DNA of 64,000 nt from Polytrichum commune (Eukaryota > Streptophyta > Polytrichopsida > Polytrichales > Polytrichaceae): the NCBI GenBank assembly GCA_950295325.1, contig OX485803.1, positions 69,951,554 through 70,015,553 of the forward strand, read 5' to 3'. Of this stretch, positions 1-11,111 are shown one piece after another. Below the pieces are notes generated by a model. The model was not told where the DNA came from. It worked only from the letters and a program-made list of their open reading frames with translations, and searched no databases. The position numbers and the translations under genes are program-made. Positions within the stretch are counted from its first letter, which is position 1. Every line of letters begins with the position of its first letter.

Positions 1-1401
1 ACCAAAAACTCCGAAGGCCAAATAGAAGGAAACACTGCAAGATCGGGAGTATATAGCCCTAACAACAACACAAAAATCTCAGAAAGATTACCAGGCTACC
101 AAAACATACTTAGAGCCGAACTCAATGCAATTCTTATTGCCGTTAAAAATATACAACTCACTAAAATAGACACACACATATTTACAGATAGCCTTAACAG
201 CATATATCTAATTAACAACCACATCCACCGCCCAACATCACAACACCACCACCCAGACAAACTACTCATAGCAGCAATCGTACGACATATATACTAGACC
301 CCACACAAAATACACATACACAAAGTACGGGCTCATACAGGCATCACCGGAAATGAAATAGCAGATGCACTAGCAAACGAAGGAACTACCAAAGAAAAAC
401 CGAATACCACCCCACGTATACACACTGCCCACTCGACCCCATACTGGCTAGCAGGCTGCCCAACAGCCACGCACGACGGAGCCATCCGTAACCTACGTAC
501 ATTCATAACCAAAGAACACGAAACAAATGAAGCAGATCTAGCCAAACATAAATTCCCATACGTAGACAAATGGCTATCCAATACCCAAATAAACCAAAAA
601 CTCTCCAACCATTTTTGGCAAGACGAGAAAATCCCGGATACCCAAATCACCCAAACACTCAAATTCAGATACGCCCAATATATGGGTAACCACAGGAAAA
701 ACATATTTTGGCCTATCACACACCCAAACCCCAATTGCACGCTATGCCATAAAAATGAACGTGACACATGGCCTCACCTACTATCCACATGTGAACACCC
801 ATTCCTTAAAGGACTTAGAATTGCACGACACAACAAAGCAGTACATCTCATCGCCCAAACATTACAAGCCAACAAAAATACCAGATTCTTTACACTAACA
901 AACGCAAGTCACTTTAATAACCAACCACAAGAACAAACAGTACCGGAATGGCTGCTCCAATGCACTTGCCACCCAAACCCATGCCAATGCCTCGCCAAAC
1001 TAAGACCAGGCATCCTATGCATACTCGGAGCACCAAAACAAATACAACCACCTATATCACCCGCCCCCGAACATAAGATCCAATTCATTGAATTCACATA
1101 CTGCCATGATAGATTCCCAGAACAAGCCATCACACACAAACATGTCAAATATGACCCACTAAATAACATCATCCAAAACAACGGTTGGAAAACCAACCCC
1201 CTCATAACTATCACGGCAGGAGTAAGAGGAGCCATACACGAACACTCCATTGAAAATCTCACAAAAATAAACATCCCAAAATCAAACATCAAAAAATTGA
1301 TGAAAGACATACACCAAAACGCCATCAAATACCTCACCTACTTAGTACTAAATAAAAGAAAACTAGACAACAAACAAAAACCCGTACCCCCTCCTAATTA
1401 A
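1..1401 (+). pseudogene. LINE (non-LTR retrotransposon) ORF2 3' end: RNase H and zinc knuckle
   Basis: Frame 1 is open from the window edge to the stop at 1399-1401, apart from a TAG at 295-297. It reads as an RNase H1 domain: an acidic residue in RAELNAILIAV (about 112-144), FTDSLNSIYLIN (about 181-216), then VRAHTGITGNEIADALAN (about 322-375). About 120 residues later comes a CCHC-like knuckle, CTLCHKNERDTWPHLLSTC (740-796), as is usual at the C-terminus of LINE ORF2 proteins. The reverse transcriptase and endonuclease lie off the left edge. The coding strand is strikingly rich in A and C, unlike its surroundings. The TAG inside RNase H suggests a dead copy. I am confident of the class but not of the clade. 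Confidence 0.85.
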
Positions 1402-3718
1402 AGATAGCTTGTTTGTATTAAAACCCCAGAGCCCACCTCCCCACATGAGGCATAAAACCATACACTGCATCACGGAATACCGTGATCAGTGCATGGCTAA
1501 CGGGCTCGCATTCACGCCGGTATCATATACTGGCGTTACTTTTTCTTTTTCTTTTCTTTAAAAACAATTTAGATGGATTAAGAGAAAAGACTTCCAAATA
1601 CACGTTCAAATATTTTTGAAGTTGTTACAAATCACTTGAAGGTTTCATCCATATGGTTGAAAGCTAAATTCAACATATTGATGCGCCTAAAAAACATGCA
1701 TAGAAAGGTATTACTAAATAAAGTTGCATCTCAAGGTTCACATTGATTAGTATGTAAATTCATAGTATAGAAAGAAAAGAACAAGCAATCATTGTGTAGA
1801 AATGGTGGCTAGAAATTATAGATATTACATTTAATTGAATGTATCGCATGTATTTAACTTGTAAAATTGTTAAGCAAGATTTTTTAACATATGTAAGATT
1901 GCAAATGTAAGCTTGCAGATAGAAAATGGGTAATAAATAAATAAATAAATTATCAATATAGGAAGTCGAGGGCATGCCGCTTATGTTTAGTTTGTTCTAT
2001 TAAATGACATTGAAATTTTTAATTTCTTCTATATTTGTTGATGGAAGTAGTTCCAAGAGAGGCTTCTACATTATCAACGTCGAGTCTTTTTTCATAACCT
2101 GAAGTAGGTGGAGTACTTGAACTTGCTTCTATTTCACTCAATAGTGAATCTCCTATACTCACAATACTATCTATATTACAATTGGTAGGAGTCAAATTCA
2201 TATCTCATCCATATCTCCTTCAAATCCATTCAAGAATGACGTAGAGGTTGACCAAAATGTCCCTTTAATTCGAAAAGAATTAAGGATCTTGATTTGTTGT
2301 TTTCTTGATAGATTGAGAATTTTTTATTACGACATTTGAAGAAGGATTTGAAGTCATGGGCCTTCAAGATACATTGCAACAACTTTGGTAGATATATCAG
2401 TAGTAATCTTTGCTCAAAGGTAGGTATGTTTTAATAACATATTGAGGATTGTAACACAAATCACAATAAAACCTTCCTTTTCAACAATGAGGTTGGGGAG
2501 GTGACATTTTGTACGACTATATATGTAAGAGGCCACTGGTGGACTAATATTTGACATTGTTCCATAAACCTACATAAAACAAAATTACACATTAAATTTA
2601 AATTTAAATCACAATATATTTAATATTATTGGTATGATATACATTAAAAGAATTGCATTTATGGAAGAAGTTGATGTTGTGGAACATAACTTATTATGAA
2701 TTTCTATCGACTGCAACCGAATAAAGTCATCCACCACAGTTGATATGATGGAACTTGCTTCAATACCTAAATATCAATCTCCTTATTGGGTTATGCCAAC
2801 ATTCTTGAACAAAATCATGACACATTGTCTATTGCTAAATGCCTTAACAATTTGATTGTATTCTTTGATATAATGAGGACCAAGGCCCACAATTGTCATT
2901 TACAATGTATCCGTTAGCTAATACTAATTAGTCAAAACGTTCATAAATGCCTTTGAACAATTGTTGCTAGTGTCCATTGCTCATGTAAGTATTTTTGCAA
3001 CTCAACAATACTATCGTTGTGATTGGATTTATGAATGAACCCATTTTGACCCCCTTTAATGATATACACACACATGTAGACAACACCTTCCATACAAAGG
3101 GCATAGCACCTTTCTCAAACACTTTGTCAACCTTACTTACCACTCCAAAGTTTTCAATAAAAATATATGATCCAACATGCAGTTTTAATTTGTGTTGATT
3201 AATATGAAGATTCATCAAACCATATTGATGGTTTATATCATGCTTTATCAATTAGATCATAATGAAATTATTGATGTTTGTGACCCTTCTTTGGTAAGGT
3301 CGTGATTTCCATATCAAGATAGATTTTTTCCTTCGAATGCTACAGGTCTGCTACCCTCACTAATATTATCAACATGTGCCATTAACCTTGGTCTAGACTT
3401 GGTGACAATAAATACCATTGTTATGAAGACAAAGCTCTTATGAATATGCAATACATTAAAATCCTCTAAAACATGCCCCGTCTATATAATATGTATGGAT
3501 ATCGGGTCATGGATATTGGGTAGGTATTTTATGGAGGGTATTTGGTGCTCTTGGGTGAATTTTTGGACCCCTATGCCCTTGGGGGTTTGATTTGTTCAAA
3601 ACCCACATGTGTATTTAGAGATAAAGATATACTATAAGCAACTACATACCCAAAGTTCTCAATCCCCACTCGTATCTAAATAAGCCACAAAGAGTATGAA
3701 AATCTTTCCCACCCATGG
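1402..3718. other. LINE 3' tail, then unassigned AT-rich DNA
   Basis: The stretch to about 1550 is the likely LINE 3' UTR, ending in a pyrimidine-rich run. Beyond that I see only short ORFs without recognisable domains. A minus-strand ORF at 2967-3251 (94 codons, containing LKLHVGSYIFIENFGVV) has a protein-like pattern that vaguely recalls an OB-fold, but I cannot assign it. Short stretches just upstream of it on the same strand also look weakly coding, so a decayed element is possible. Confidence 0.4.
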
Positions 3719-3726
3719 CACCAGGG

Positions 3727-4269
3727 CACGGGTAGGTCACTCTAAGGCATTTTTGTGCACTACGTGCGGCTGGGGGTTTTTTGTTTTGGGGCTATTTACC
3801 TTCAAGGGATGAATTAAAGCCTCCCTATAATTACTTAAATTTCAAAAATGGCCCATTTGTTTGCACCCTTCCATTACTTATATTGTCCAAGTCACTGCAA
3901 TTTTTTGTACTCTATATTCCTTTTAAGTGTTAAAAGCTAATCTACTTCCTAACGCATTGATGAGTGTTAAGGGAAACCATGGAAACAAAGAAGGGTGCAA
4001 ACAAAGTTATGAAGAAAACACATAGGAGACCATAGCAAACATACTAAACATATCTTCTAGGATCCTTATCTTCAGCTCCTATATTAATTTTACAAAAAAA
4101 TAATGGCCCACATTTTATGTCCATCTAACTTACTTATAATGGGATTGTCTACATTTAATGGCCCCTTCATTATTTGGAATTCCTTTATAATTTTTATTTC
4201 AAATGATTTTAATCCTCTCTATATTATGCCGCACATCGTTTTTAAAATGCACTAAGTGACCTACCCGTG
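3727..4269. mobile_element. Non-autonomous hAT-type MITE (543 bp)
   Basis: Perfect 15-bp terminal inverted repeats, CACGGGTAGGTCACT at 3727-3741 and its reverse complement at 4255-4269, continue imperfectly inwards. They are bounded by an exact 8-bp direct duplication, CACCAGGG, at 3719-3726 and 4270-4277. An 8-bp duplication is the hallmark of hAT transposition. The interior has no coding capacity. Removing the element and one duplication rejoins a unit of the flanking minisatellite, which independently confirms the boundaries. Confidence 0.85.
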
Positions 4270-4277
4270 CACCAGGG

Positions 4278-4590
4278 GGTCTGCAAAATTCACACCCCAC
4301 CTCATTAAGCAACAAGGGGCTTGGAAATTAACACCCCATGAGGATAGGATTATGAAATATTCACACTCATGGACGCATGGGTTTGCAAAATTCACAACTC
4401 ATTGACACAAGGGGTCTAAAAAACTCACCCATCAATGGGCATACAGATTTGCAAAAATCACACCCCATTGGCACAAGGAATTTGAAAATTCACACCCCAT
4501 GGGGATAGGGGTTTGAAACATTCACAACCATGGGCACATTGGTCTACAAAATTTACACCCCATTGGCATAAGGGGTTTGAAATTCAGACT
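4278..4590. repeat. Degenerate minisatellite, about 30-36 bp unit
   Basis: About nine diverged direct copies of a unit resembling TTCACACCCCATTGGCAC followed by AAGGGGTTTGAAAA. The partial unit left of the hAT insertion (about 3705-3726) belongs to the same array, so the array predates the insertion. Confidence 0.75.
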
Positions 4591-4639
4591 CTATAACCTT
4601 CAACTCTATAGAAGATCTAACATAACTAAGAATAGAAAC

Positions 4640-5220
4640 TATGTCTAAGTAATGTATGTTCAACTAGGCTTAATACACTTGATCAAATTTAATCACAATT
4701 AATTCATTTGAATGTGTATGAATACTTGTGTAAGTAGAAGGACTTATCTATCTATCTATCTATATTTAAAGAACACATTAATATAAGTCACATTTAAACA
4801 AAAAAATTAATATAAGAACGACAAAAACCCTTTCAAATGGTAAGTCACATAAATTATAAGGTCCTCAATGATAATGTGGATTTTGTAATATTTTTGACTT
4901 GGATGTTAATTAAATGCTTTATTGGCGGTTTCACTTTGCAAATGAAATCCCAATCAATTGCTTGTTTTACAAGGGGTAAGAGAACATTTATATTGGAATT
5001 TGAATCTTGAAGGTGAAGTGCACTCAATATGGGTTTTGTGGACAAAGTGGCCTTCAAGAATGCAATGGCAAATTATTATTATGAAGGCAAGCATGACAGG
5101 CAACAATTTTCAATTGAGACTAAAAAAATGATATTTTTATGGTGGGGTTGTCAGACTGTGGGCCCTTGTCCTGACACCCCTTCCCTAAAAGTTCGTAAAT
5201 ATATGATGGGGTCATGGCTC
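4640..5220 (+). repeat. Interspersed repeat, copy 1 (second copy inverted at about 23260-23720)
   Basis: By eye this stretch matches the reverse complement of about 23260-23720 over several blocks, including GTGTATGAATACTTGTG, GGTGAAGTGCACTCAATATG, GGCCTTCAAGAATGCAA and an AAGTTCGTA block. It contains a (TATC)n microsatellite at about 4744-4763. A small ORF at 5029-5250 lies in it but has no recognisable domain. The ends of the repeat are not defined from two copies. Confidence 0.75.
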
Positions 5221-6903
5221 AACAAGTGGGGCCCATGTCAAATGGCATGAGCTCTAGCCCCAACCCACAATTAACTTTTGGCTCTTTATATATCAACATA
5301 CTATACCTCCCTTGATGCCAACTTGCAGGGATGAACATATGTGCTTACTATTGTTAATATTTCTATTCATGTGTGGTCCTCACCCATGATACAATATAAT
5401 AAATAAACGGTTGTGAAATTTTGAAGTGATAGATGTTGTACGGTGATCCATTAGAACTTCAATACAAAGCTTCTCAAAAGATCCAAGGATTCATCTTCTT
5501 TGTTATGTCCAAACATGTTTGTGAGTTCAAAATTTAGCCAAAATTTTGGTCTATTGAAGTTGATATTACAAACTCATAGAAGTTTTGTGGTAGAGCAACA
5601 AATTCATTCCATTTACAAAAATGTTTCACCATTATATAAAAATATTTTGACACCTCACTATGTGATCATCAATGGTTTTGCAAAATCAAGATTGCACCTA
5701 TAGTCAAATCTCATAATGAGTAATGACAACAAATATGGAGATATTATGTTGAAGCTCGGTCTAATTTAAATACAAACCTCGCATCTCCTCACATGCATTG
5801 TCACTCCTTGATGCATTTCTATTTATTAATATTGGCTACACAACATGGCATGTGTGTGTTGTACTCCAAAATGGTCAAAGTCTTCATGAATCAGTTTGTC
5901 ACGTGAGGTGACATCGGGGGCTAAGTTACGTCAATTTAGGAGTAAATGGACTCCATTAGGAGTCCATGTGTGTTGGGATGAGTAACGGACTCCATTGGGA
6001 GTCCTAGTTAGTTGTTCATCCACTCCATGGATGAACTCCACATAGGATTGGGGTTGTATGGAGAGGAAGGCCTCTTGACTTGCCATTGTTGTCAAGTCAA
6101 GTCTTGTGAGTGTGTTTTGAGAGAGAGAGAGCTTGTTGTTGCTTTCTCATGGCTATGGTGTAGTAGATTATGAGTAAAGCCTTTGCATTCTTTCTCCACC
6201 ACTTGCACTCTTGGATTCTCCCTTCGTGGAGTGAGAGATAGCTTGACTCTTGTGTGTGAATTTTAGAGTTTCTTAAGCTTTGTAAGGAGACATTTTAGTT
6301 TCTTAAGCTTGGAGAGAGAAACTCTCATCTTGAAGAGGTGGTTGTTTAGCATTTTAGTTTGCTATTTTATTTTGCTAATTGATGTTGACAACGACACTCG
6401 ATCTGTTGTGTTTAACGATCTTAGTTTACACGACAAGTTGAACCAATTGGAAATGTTGGGCATGCCTACAAATTGTCCTTTGTGCCCCATCCAACCATAT
6501 TCAAAAGATGAGTTTCTCCTTCCAAAAAATATATAGCCATCCACATAACCTATACAATCTCATTCTTGAATGTGATATTAGGTGAAATATCCCCACATTG
6601 TAGATGATATAAAATCCATTGTTTTTCCACACATCTATGGTGACTCAGAGTTGTCCTCTTGCTGAGTCCTCATCTACAACCTCTTTTGTTGTCATAAATT
6701 GGGTTGAAATTTCCCTCCATCCATGCCAAATAACATGAAGCATGCCACCTTGGCACAACTTCTTAATATGAGGTAATGTGCCATCTAGCCCCGGTCATGT
6801 CATCTTGCAATAGGTTTGGATTGTGGCTTAAACCATCACCATTGCAACCATGTCTTGTGAACTACCTCAAAGTCTTATTCTTACAACTATTGAGGCCCAT
6901 CTA
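5221..6903. other. No recognisable gene; possible LTR-like block
   Basis: Mostly AT-rich noncoding DNA. The block at about 5930-6310 is richer in G and T and has paired ACTCCATTAGGAGTCC-type palindromes. It then runs through a stretch resembling an LTR R-U5 region, but I found no partner copy or target duplication. The ORF at 6309-6536 has no domain I recognise. Confidence 0.35.
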
Positions 6904-7272
6904 GCTACACTAATATAGTCCTATTAGTGTGAGTGAAACATTAGTGTGAAAAAAAATAGTGTGGGCCACACCAATTCTTTGGTCATGGTGGAAGTAACGT
7001 GGGTCCAAGACCCCATGTCTTCCCCTAAGTCTTCATGAAAATTTATGCCCAATATAATAAATATTAGTTATATTACTAAAGTAGCACAAAATCAAATAAC
7101 CATTCACATTTGTTTTACATAAAAACAATTGATGTGGCCCATGCTAATTTTCTACTATAAAATATAGCAAGGGTTGAAGATTAATGTGACCTAGACTAAT
7201 TCTAATTATGATGACTAGCGTGGGCTCTAGAAAGTTACAACAACACACACTAATAAGATTATTTAGTGTAGC
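6904..7272. mobile_element. MITE with GCTACACTAA termini (369 bp)
   Basis: The left end GCTACACTAATATAGTCC and the right end, whose reverse complement begins GCTACACTAAATAATC, form imperfect inverted repeats that both continue to ATTAGTGTG. The interior carries GTGGCCCATGCTAATTTTC and ACACCAATTCT, which recur at 57680-57872 and partly at 14655-15030, so this is a local family. I could not settle the target duplication. No coding sequence. Confidence 0.65.
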
Positions 7273-8997
7273 ATCTTCAACTTTCATCTAGTTTATGAAC
7301 AATTCATTCACCGTTATCGTTTGTCACCGACCCAATGCCCTATGGTTTGGGGTTGGATTTCAAGGTGGTGGGAGGTCTAGAGTAAGTGTTTATCATTTTA
7401 AACTTTAGAATGGTAGTTGAGTTGGCTACACTGATATTCATGGTAGGAATGGGGTAAGAACCAATTTGTACAATTTACATCCAATAGATGGAAGAGTTTT
7501 CCAAAATGTTTGTGAGCCATAATGAAGTAGTTTTGCATACAAATATTAGAGGCTTATTTTTTGCAAGTATTTTTCACATATGTGTGTGTGTGTACACTAT
7601 GCTATGTCTTAGCTATAAATTTCTATGTGTATTGTTTTTTTTGTCCATTGTAGCTAGGGGTATTAAATTGATGATGACCCACGCACTTAACATATGTTTT
7701 TTCGTGAAAGATTCAACCCCTAGGACAAATATGAGGTCTTTGATACTAATTCCAAGGTCAAATCTATCTTTGAGAACAAGTTCAAACTGAAGGGGGTTGG
7801 AACCAACTCACATGACTCCCACAAATCCTTAACCCGTAATTTTATAATTAATTTGAAGTCGTGGCAATTTAGAAACGGATCACATTGTGATGATGCAATT
7901 CAAATTGAAAGATGAAGCTAAAATTAAATTCAAAATGCTAAAGTGTTGAGACTGTTTGTCTCAGTTTAGGCCACGAGCACGAAATGCCAAAGCTAATATA
8001 AGCTTGAATAACTACCCTAAGTGCTAATGCATAGATGTTATTTGAGCAAGCAATGAAACTAATGATTCACTAGAAGGCAATGTAAAGACCTGGGCTGGAC
8101 GTCCTCTATGATATGAGGTATCCTTACTTTGTATTGTACACCCAACATATTTCGAAGTGCATTATATATTTGGACAAGACATTGTATTTCTCCAACCAAT
8201 TAGAGCCGCTGAAATCCATCCTTGGGCCTTTACGTTTGGTAATGCATTCGGAGGAGTGCATGGCCTATTACGTAAGCAATGAATAATAAGCTACTTTCTG
8301 GAAGTAACTTGTTCTTGGAACTCAGGGCTTGCCACGTGTGTTGGCACCTGGAACTTATGAGACAAACTTGTGACGGGAGATAGGACGCGGTTTTTGGATG
8401 AACGTCTTTCATCCGACTGTGGATGGCTTGTTGTGGAATCTTCGGCGGTCGACCTTCGACCTTTGGATAATTATTAGTTACCGCAAATTTTAGTCTTGTG
8501 GTTTCAATTCGTTTGCTGTCCGACGCTCCGCTTCGATCAAATCACTGCCACGGTATTCGATTTAGTGCATCCGTGTCATATGTGAGCGACAAGAAAATCA
8601 TTTACATCGTTGTATGGCACACTCTCGAGGACCGGAAACGCGGACAAAGCTTTGCATGTCGATTGCTGTCGATCTACAACGTCCTCGGCCCCCATTCTTG
8701 GTAAGACTTGGTCCTGGCCGTGATTTCTCAGGCTCTGATGATCTTTTGAACGGATTGCTCTGATGTGTGAGGCTGTCAAAACGAGAGGACGCAAAGGTTC
8801 TACAAACCAAACATGGGAGTGGTGGCCAGGGAGGGGAAGTGGTCAATCGGGTTTGATATTGTGGTTCTGTTTTCGAGGATTGGAGCTTCTTCACGTGGTA
8901 GGGTTGCTTGTTGTTCGCTCTCGATCCCGAGAGCCGAGCGTGTTTACTGGACATCATCATTATCATTTTGACGCCCTCCCCTCCGGAAATCGAGGGC
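7273..8997. other. No recognisable gene; G+C rises towards 8400-9000
   Basis: The first kilobase is AT-rich and featureless. From about 8200 the composition becomes more balanced, and several overlapping ORFs appear on both strands (8498-8704, 8598-8966, 8763-9005). None shows a domain, and they overlap each other. This is most likely the distal 5' region of the kinase locus, or an extra degenerate repeat copy: 8630-8660 shares CTCGAGGACC with the array that follows. Confidence 0.4.
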
Positions 8998-10105
8998 CTC
9001 GCTAGGGAGAGGGTTATGCTATGGGGAAGTCGTCGTCTTCCTTAATCCCGAATCTCCATCTCAAATGCGAAATGGTTATGCTTAAGGGGCTCTGCGCTGC
9101 GGCGACATGGTGCCAGTGATTATACACTCTTTGATTTGTGTTTCCTTTCTGTAGAGTATTCTGTCCTTTACAGATTCAAAACTCGGGCAAACCATTCCGG
9201 AAGGACCGGAAATGAGTTTGGTGCGTTGGTTATGGACTAGGTGACTCGCGAGGGCAGGGCCGAGCGGGGCTACTGTACATAACCGTTTCGACGGCCTTTA
9301 CTCTGGACCCTCCGCTCATGACAACTGGCGGCCTAGGTTGAGGGTGCGTGAGGGAGAGGGTTATGCTACGGGGAAGTCAATCTCATCTTCAATGCCGGAG
9401 CTCAACCTTAAATGCCCAATGATTATGGTTGAAGTGTCTGCATTCGCTTGCGGGGTATGGTTCTAGGGTTTATAAACTCGTCAAATAGTGTTTCTTTTTT
9501 ACAGAGTACTTTTGTCCTTCATCATAAATTCAAACTCGTACCAACCATCTACTCGAGGACCAGGAAATTGCGCTTGACGTTACACTCATTGCTGTGAGAA
9601 AAGATCATTTAAGTCATCTTGCTTCTTGTAGAGTGCTGCAGGGGGAGTCTATCTCTCTCTGCCCTTAGTTTCTCCGGGTAGGTCACTTGCAAGTAGGGTC
9701 TTCAGAAGCCGTCATGCCGCCCAGGCTGTCCTGAATTATTAAAGGTCAACTTTACTTGTTTAATCTTCGTCTAATCAAGGTCTATGTATCTTGTTGTTCG
9801 CTGTCGAGTTTGGTCCCTTGGTTATGTTGAAGGGTTTGGCGTTCGCGTGCGGGGTTATGGTGCTAGCGGTCATAGACTCTTGAATTGTTTTTTCTGTCGC
9901 AGAGTACTTTTGTCTGTCTTCACAATTCTAAAGTCGGACAAGCCATCTACTTGAGGACCAGGGAATTGCACTCGATGTTGCACTCGTTGTAGTGGAAATG
10001 CCTCATTCGAGCCATTTTGCTTCGGGTAGAGTGCTGCAGAGGGGATCCAATCTCTCTGCTCTTAGTTTCTTGGGTAAGAACGCTCATGAGTAGGGTTTGC
10101 AAAGT
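8998..10105. repeat. Degenerate tandem triplication upstream of the kinase gene
   Basis: Three diverged direct copies of up to about 400 bp: about 8998-9240, 9341-9720 and 9800-10105. Shared landmarks in order are GGGAGAGGGTTATGCTA (first two copies), a GCGGGGT..ATGGT..TAG motif, CAGAGTACTTTTGTC, ACTYGAGGACCAGG, TAGAGTGCTGCAG and CTCTGC..CTTAGTTTCT. A further GGAGAGGGTTATGCTCTATGG fragment lies far away at about 16475. No reading frame is conserved across copies, so this is not an exon array. It could be a promoter-region duplication or an old repeat. Confidence 0.65.
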
Positions 10106-11111
10106 CCTGTTAAAAAGCTCTCGCAGGAATTTGCAAGTTAATTCCGCCTGCTTGAGTACTTCTGCCCATGCTTCCATCGAGAAATGTATGTGCAAAAGCT
10201 CTTTATCTAAAAATCAAAATGTTTCTGAATTGCATTCCTTGTTTCAAGGCAGTCATCAAAACATGCACGCAACCCAGCTTATTTTAATCTAGTAGAAACA
10301 TGTGGCCGCTTCCAAACATCACTGACTATGATAGTATAAGTTCTCACCACTATAAGTTCGACAAAATCTTGTCCAGATCTTGGGGTGACGCCAAAAGCAA
10401 TTAATTCATACGTGTCTTCCACTTACTTCTTGAGGACCTGGATGCGTAGCGTTACTTCCAGTTTCTGAAATGAAAGTAGGCTGCTGCAAGTGATCTATTC
10501 TGACTAGTAGTATATATCCTCAGCGATGTTCACAATCCCTTACCAGTTGCCTACGGTGGAGTTTGTTGATTTGTATCACCTCTGATGAAGTGGGCTATGT
10601 TGTCTTGTGGCTTAAAATTGATGGGTGAGGTACATGTGTTATTTGCGTGCAACCTTGATTGCAACCTTGATATAACATCAACATTCTGTTGGTTGCTCAC
10701 AACTTTATCCAACTCAAATATGATGTGTAACTATGGTATCCTACAAAGTTAGCCCTTGACAGGAAAATATTGTTGTTTGTGAAAACAACTCACTGGTTTA
10801 CTCACCTCTGTTACAGGGTATCTAGATCCGGGAGTAAGTTGATAAAGTGAGGAAAAAGATGCAGCACTATCTAGTATCCTACTATTAGCAATCACAAGTA
10901 TTAGGTACCCTTGTGGGGTTGCTGTGAGATAGACTCTTGTCTTGTTCATGCTAATTGGTCTTGCATCTCAAGAAATAGATATGTCCAGTGACAAAGTAAT
11001 CATATGGTGGATTGAGTTGCTGGAGTCTGGCTATGCCTATTGGAATGAAGCTGATGATTATTAAGCAACATAAGATCATCAACAACCTTTGATTGCAGTG
11101 TCATAATTACT
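10106..11111. other. 5' flank of the kinase gene, no feature called
   Basis: Balanced-composition DNA without domain-bearing ORFs. It probably holds the promoter and any 5' exons or introns of the kinase gene, but I cannot place a transcription start or a confident upstream exon. Confidence 0.35.

Noticed and set aside
333-1337. Minus-strand ORFs opposite the LINE RNase H
   Set aside because: The plus frame has the RNase H and zinc-knuckle motifs; these are shadows.
2967-3251. Possible replication-protein-A-like OB-fold, hinting at a Helitron
   Set aside because: The resemblance is vague and no Helitron ends or helicase motifs were seen.
5930-6310. LTR-like block
   Set aside because: No second copy, no target duplication and no clear TG...CA ends.
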